Source: Clitopilus passeckerianus
Taxonomy: Eukaryota; Basidiomycota; Agaricomycetes; Agaricales; Entolomataceae
Assembly: GCA_944990035.1 (NCBI GenBank)
Contig: CALYLX010000136.1
Span: 558,001 to 622,000, forward strand
Direction: 5' to 3'
Length of the DNA stretch: 64,000 nucleotides
The notes under the pieces are model-generated. The model was given only the letters and a program-made list of their open reading frames with translations. It was not told where the DNA came from and ran no database searches. Position numbers and translations under genes: made by a program. This document shows positions 59,664-64,000 of this stretch, piece by piece (the first letter of the stretch is position 1; every line of letters begins with the position of its first letter).

Positions 59664-61097
59664 ATGACATCCCTACGCAAAGTTGATAACCTCAAAGTGT
59701 CCTTCCTGGTGGACAACACATTAGAATGGTTCTTGCTCCCGACATGGCTGGCTCTCCAAGGCGCATACTAATCGTAAAACACAGGATGACAAAACTTCCT
59801 CCTGGATTTACCCATGAGCTGCCACAACAGATATCGCTGAGGCCAGAACCCGACAAAGTCACAGGAGTACCCGTCTTAGATTTCGATAACTTCTGCTGTG
59901 GTGAGCGCTGTGGTCTACAATTCAACTACGCGATCTTTGAACGAACCGCGGTCACCTTTAGGTGCGCACGGCTTTGCAGCCCTCATCGTGAGTTTTGATT
60001 GCTTCAAAGCTTCTATAGCCAAGAACCCATGGCATTACCCGATCTTCAGGAAACCGAAGTTGATGGTTCTCGCTCATACACACTCTTCGACACTGGCCCC
60101 GACAATCTGTCCCTGGCGCGTAATCTAGTCGCATTGCAAACCCCTGTTGCCCAGATCGACCGGGTGATTACTTCTCACTGGCACAGGGACCATACCGGCG
60201 GCTTGTTGTCCTTCTTGAAGTATCGCCAAAAGTCATCGCCGGCGGGTGAATGCATTGTCGACGTTCACCCTGATCGGCCTCACGCTCGTGGCATCGCGCC
60301 AGGACCGAATTACGATAAGGTGGTGTGTGCGCTTCCAGCCGATCCTACATTCGAAGAGATCGAAGCTGTCAGCGGCATTGTTGAGAAGAATAATGAAGGA
60401 CATACAGTGGCACAGGGTACCGTGTGGGTGAGCGGTGAGATTCCAAGAGTTACCGAGTATGAGCAAGGGATACTTGGGGGTGTGAGGTGGGTGGAAGAAG
60501 ACGGGAAGGGGTCGTGGGTTAAGGAACAGGTGGGTTCTGTCAATGTTGCCGACGGGAAGCTAGAAGCGCTTTGCGAGTGCCAATTCTCATTTTCTCGTCC
60601 AGCATGTCATGGATGAGAGGTATGCCGCCATTGACGTTGTGGGGAAAGGCCTGATTATTTTCAGTGCGTACGTGAGTCAAACAGCAAGACGGATCATTTA
60701 CTGACGGACATTTGCACAATAGCTGCTCGCACGCCGGCATTGTGAACGTGGTCAAGGACGCAATCTCGGTCTTTTCTCGCCCCATTTACATGGTTCGTGA
60801 GCTTGCTTTCCCATGAAGAGATGTCCTTCACACCCCCGACAGATTATTGGCGGTCTCCATCTTGCTGGACCTGAATTTGCGGATCGGATAGACCCAACCG
60901 TGGAGTTCTTGTCCAAGGCTCTCCGTCCATCGCCGACGTACATTCTTCCCATGCATTGCTCTGGCTTCCAGTCCAAGATTGCACTGGAAAGGGCATTTGG
61001 AGAAGGATGTGTTCCGGCCGGTGTTGGCCACAAGTTCGAGGTAGCCGGGGATCGCACGCTTGATGAAAGGCTCATGGACCCTGTTGTTCAAGCTTGA
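59664..61097 (+). CDS. Metallo-beta-lactamase-fold hydrolase
   Basis: Start ATG 59664 (MTSLRKVDNLKVSFLVDNTL), then exon 2 from 59785 and further small exons to TGA 61095-61097. About 335 residues after splicing. Metal-binding motif ITSHWHRDHTGG (HxHxDH), preceded by YTLFDTGPDNLSLARNLVAL. Later metal ligands are in SACSHAGIVNVVKDAIS and IGGLHLAGP. The closing motif YILPMHCSGFQSKIAL carries the last His. The pattern (SHAG, GGLH, HCSG) fits the MBL subgroup related to archaeal and bacterial RFA-P synthase-like proteins. Reaction unknown. The frame is continuous across the proposed introns. Confidence 0.83.
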
Positions 61098-61195
61098 GAT
61101 CTTGCTGCATATAGTCAGACAGCCAAATAGCAGTGCAACGATGTGTATAACAAGAATCCACCTGAGGGCGTACTATATTAACGGGTATAACAGAC

Positions 61196-62157
61196 TCAAC
61201 CTAGATACTTGAGAATAAGGTAGAAACAGAAGAACGTGAAGATTGCGCCGCCAAGGAAGATATACATGTCCTGCGTACTGGGGAACGGTGAGAAGGTTAC
61301 TATATGCGCGCAATTCTGCAAAACTCACCTCCTTCTCTCAATCCATCCTATGACGTCTCTGCTCAACCCAAGGGTATTGGCCGTATCCAGTAATCGGCGT
61401 TGAGTGCCCTTCAACATGTTCCTCTGGTCTGTCAAATTATCAAGAACCTCGCGTCCCTGTGCTAGGAAATCGTCCAGCCTCTGGTTTGTGTCGTTGATGA
61501 AACTATGCTCTCTTAGAGCGTGCGCATCTCGGTTGGTATAATCTGGTGTAGGACCGCGAAACGGAGATTCTGATATTTCTGACTGCTGGGGCCTGAGACC
61601 TGGGTGTAGGGTGGAGCCATTGGATGGCGTATGCTGGAAGCGTCGACGAGCATCTGCCGCAGAAGGTGACCCAATACTTGCAGACGTTGATAGGAGCTCG
61701 GACCGCTGGTTTGCTGCTTGCTGCGAGCAAGTCAGTCAGACTGGGAATGTGTAAGGCCACTGGATCTTACTTCTGCTTTTAGGGTCTCGAATTGACTCCG
61801 GAGGTCGGCATAGTCGGTCCTGAATTTATGTACGCGCCTATACACAATCAACCTGGTCTCAGCATGTGAACTCGGGAGAAAAGCATGTGCCCGCACATTT
61901 GCGCCTTCTCCTGCTTAGCCTTGATCATCTCTCGCTTGGCCATTGAATCGTAGTCGTCGATCGTCCGATGCATGGCTGCCAAAGACGCTGATATCTGCCC
62001 TGACGGAAGGAAATTTCATTTCAGTTTCGGAATGGCCATGTTAGTGGGCAGAATGCATACCAATTAGGGCCGAAGAATGGTCACCATTCCTCAGCCTCTC
62101 AATATCTGCCTGCAGAGAGTTGGTCTGTCGAACACCAGACGTGTACAGGGAGTTCAT
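61196..62157 (-). CDS. BOS1: ER-Golgi SNARE Bos1/membrin
   Basis: Qb-SNARE of COPII vesicle fusion with the Golgi. Start at 62157 (MNSLYTSGVRQTNSLQADIE), stop TGA 61196-61198. N-terminal Habc-like helices (IERLRNGDHSSALIGQIS, MHRTIDDYDSMAKREMIKAK), a linker with Ser/Pro, the SNARE motif (HSFINDTNQRLDDFLAQGRE, VLDNLTDQRNMLKGTQRRLL, DTANTLGLSRDVIGWIERR) and a C-terminal membrane anchor (MYIFLGGAIFTFFCFYLILK YLG). The heptad layer residue in the motif is Q-type. Several introns are present. The gene faces RRP17 on the same strand, whose stop lies about 130 bp upstream. Confidence 0.88.
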
Positions 62158-62288
62158 TCTGACGACGTCGTCGTCCGCGACGGAGTTGCACACTGCGGCA
62201 CTGCTTGAGGCACGTAGGCTACGATCATGAATACCATGTCATTTTCCCACGATAGTTACAGTATCCGTGCTAGCAGTGTACAAAGTGA

Positions 62289-63181
62289 CTACCTCTTTGT
62301 CCTCAAGTTGCCTTTTGGTCTCCCAGCTTTGCCTCCAGCCCGCTCAGCCTTTTCTTTCTTCCGTGCAAACTGTTTCTTTTGCTCGGTTTTACGTTCAGCC
62401 TTCGTCTGGTAGCGAACCTTCTTTTTTGATCTGGTTTCGCTAGCTGCCAGTGGGTTTGATGACATCTCCATCTTCCTTCGTTTTGCGAGCTTCGATGGCG
62501 GTGGCAACTCGGATTGGTAGTCATTCGTCGGAGTCTCTGCATGGACTCCCGGGCCGTGGATAAATGTGTCTGGATCAAGGTCCTCCACAACTGTCACCGT
62601 TGCGAGTGTCTCTTCCGTTTCATATTGCTCTTGTTTCTGCTTCCCTTTTTCTTCGGAGGATATGCCTGCCCACTCGTCGTCTTCAGCGATATCGACATTG
62701 GCAGGTTGATCTATATGCGAAAAGGGGAAACGGATAAGTTGTCAGGAGACACGTATACGCTAGGAACCAAATGTTGACCAGACGCTACCTAAAAGGGCAT
62801 GGTATGCTGATTCCACTTGTGCAGCATTTTCTATTGCACGTTCTCGAAGCTCGCGCCTTTGCTAAGGGAGGTCAAACCTGAGTTCATATGGCCATTCCGG
62901 ATAGAGTTCGTACCTCACGTCTTGCTGCCTGCCTGTTGAGCTTTTCCCGCTCTTGAGCTTTTTTACGCGCTGCCTCTGCTTTGGCAACCTTTCGTTTGTG
63001 GAAACCCGTTAAAAACTCTCTTGGGTTCCAGGTCAGTCACGAGCCACTTAACAGAGGCACCATCTCACCTTCGGGCGCTCTCATCGAAGACGACCTCCTT
63101 GATTTGCTCCCGTTTCTTCCTCTTCTTTGCTGCAATCGCAGCATGGGAAGCAGTGAGGGCCGATAAGTTATTGGAGGACAT
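62289..63181 (-). CDS. RRP17: Nucleolar ribosome-biogenesis protein RRP17/Nop25
   Basis: Start 63181 (MSSNNLSALTASHAAIAAKK), stop 62289-62291. Opening block KKRKKREQIKEVVFDESARR then EFLTGFHKRKVAKAEAARKK is the Nop25/Rrp17 signature (a 5'-3' exonuclease associated with pre-60S maturation in yeast). The middle helix RELRERAIENAAQVESAYHA, an acidic stretch (DIAEDDEWAGISSEEKGKQK) and a basic tail (RKKEKAERAGGKAGRPKG) follow. Very rich in Lys, Arg, Glu and Ala, as usual for this family. Confidence 0.85.
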
Positions 63182-63329
63182 GCAAGGGTCAAATGCTGTG
63201 ATTATGTCAGAAACCTAGAACGATCGTCGGATATCTATCCAAATGGGGAATCACGATACGAGGGGAATATTAATACCATCCCGTTTCGCGCGACAAGCTC
63301 AAGACTGTCCCGTCTGTCCGTTCCCCCCA

Positions 63330-64000
63330 ATGCCTGCCTTGACCTACTCTGTTCAAAATGGCTCTCAGGGCATCTCATATAACAACTCTTCGGGAAACCC
63401 ATACCCACCTCCACCCTCACCCGTTCCTCACAAAGTCTGGATAATCGACTGCAAGTCATGCAACACGTTCTTGACAAACCGCGCCATGAAGGTGCGCCCA
63501 ACCCAAATACTGCCTTTTTCTGTAATTAATTGTCTGACCCTCTCTTAGGCGGTGCTACTGCTTCGTCCCAGCGTCTCCCTCTACTCCTCCGACGCTCTCC
63601 CAGTCAACTGCTCGGCATTTTCCCCGAACCCAGACACGCTACATTCTCAAACACATTGTCGACCATCCACTTCCATCCGACCTCCTCCTCGTGGTTGTGA
63701 ATGTCTGACCCAGACCCTTTGCTGCCACGGCTGTGGATCGACCATTGGCTACATGATTGTTATTCCCGTAAGTTCCTCCCCGATTCTCACTGATGATTCT
63801 GATTCTCATCCCCGTTCGTCGCGTCTAGTGTCTCCGCTGTACTTCCTCCATGACTGCGTCGAATCGAGCGACCAACGGCCATCGATTTGTCTTCCATTCC
63901 AGCGAAATTGTCGCGACAGAACGTCATTACGTTCAAGGAGAGCCTGGTGTGGTTCCTTATGAGCCGACGCTTGAGCCTCAACCGGCTCTGCATCAGCAAT
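63330..64000 (+). CDS. FAM72-like protein, cut by the window edge
   Basis: Exons 63330-63491, 63549-63767 and 63829 to beyond 64000; start MPALTYSVQNGSQGISYNNS. Cys pairs typical of FAM72: WIIDCKSCNTFLTNRAMKAV, LTQTLCCHGCGSTIGYMIVI, PCLRCTSSM, followed by NGHRFVFHSSEIVATERHYV, where the FxFHSSE block matches the animal family. These four CxxC-type pairs should bind zinc. Human FAM72A binds and destabilises uracil-DNA glycosylase; the role in fungi is not known to me. The 3' end lies outside the window. Its ATG is about 150 bp from that of RRP17, divergent. Confidence 0.7.

Overview
This window is nuclear DNA from a filamentous basidiomycete, most likely an Agaricomycete; a Rhizoctonia/Ceratobasidium-type genome would fit, but the species is inferred. 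The reasons are dense, mostly single-copy fungal housekeeping genes; many introns of about 45-115 bp with GT..AG ends and CTAAC/CTGAC branch sites; Ty3/gypsy chromoviruses; and Agaricomycete-type families such as secreted DUF5648-like proteins. Exon coordinates were read by eye from splice sites and frame continuity. For most genes the summed exon length was checked to be divisible by three.

Left third (1-18.4 kb) is a transposon island. It holds a broken gene of an apparently expanded family, then a Tc1 transposon whose stop codon is split by a 629-bp TA-flanked miniature element and whose 5' part is cut off by a 7.4-kb chromovirus (element A, 3250-10677). Element A carries in its pol gene a reversed solo LTR of a second gypsy family. 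Next to A lies a truncated copy of that family (element B). Both gypsy families show an 11-nt primer-binding site complementary to the predicted 5' end of their own transcript (Tf1-type self-priming), a conserved -1 gag/pol slip site, shared TGASTCA sites and a shared palindrome in the LTRs. Their stop codons all fit single C-to-T/G-to-A changes. Further right are a small Cys/His-rich spliced gene and a 1.6-kb element with 220-bp inverted repeats.

The rest (18.4-64 kb) is a gene-dense euchromatic block. In order: UDP-glucose pyrophosphorylase and a degenerate convergent paralog; ribosomal protein eS8; a SET-domain protein; a secreted DUF5648-like protein; LSM2; a WDR83-type WD40 protein; an F-box protein; telomere OB-fold protein TEN1; two unrecognised nuclear-looking proteins; ribosomal protein uS7; a GPI-anchored secreted protein; a DUF4045-gelsolin protein; SMC5/6 subunit NSE4; a GNAT acetyltransferase; ARPC4; a nucleolar FKBP; a cytochrome P450; a short-chain dehydrogenase; a P5B (Ypk9/ATP13A2-type) ATPase; a mucin-like membrane protein; a metallo-beta-lactamase-fold protein; the SNARE Bos1; nucleolar RRP17; and a FAM72-like protein cut by the right edge.

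The euchromatic genes form no single pathway. They are housekeeping functions (translation, RNA processing, chromosome maintenance, actin, secretion) in mixed orientation, with short divergent promoters (WDR83/F-box, NSE4/GNAT, RRP17/FAM72) and convergent pairs. The most unusual content is the self-priming and frameshifting signature of the two gypsy families and the nested insertion history of the left island.
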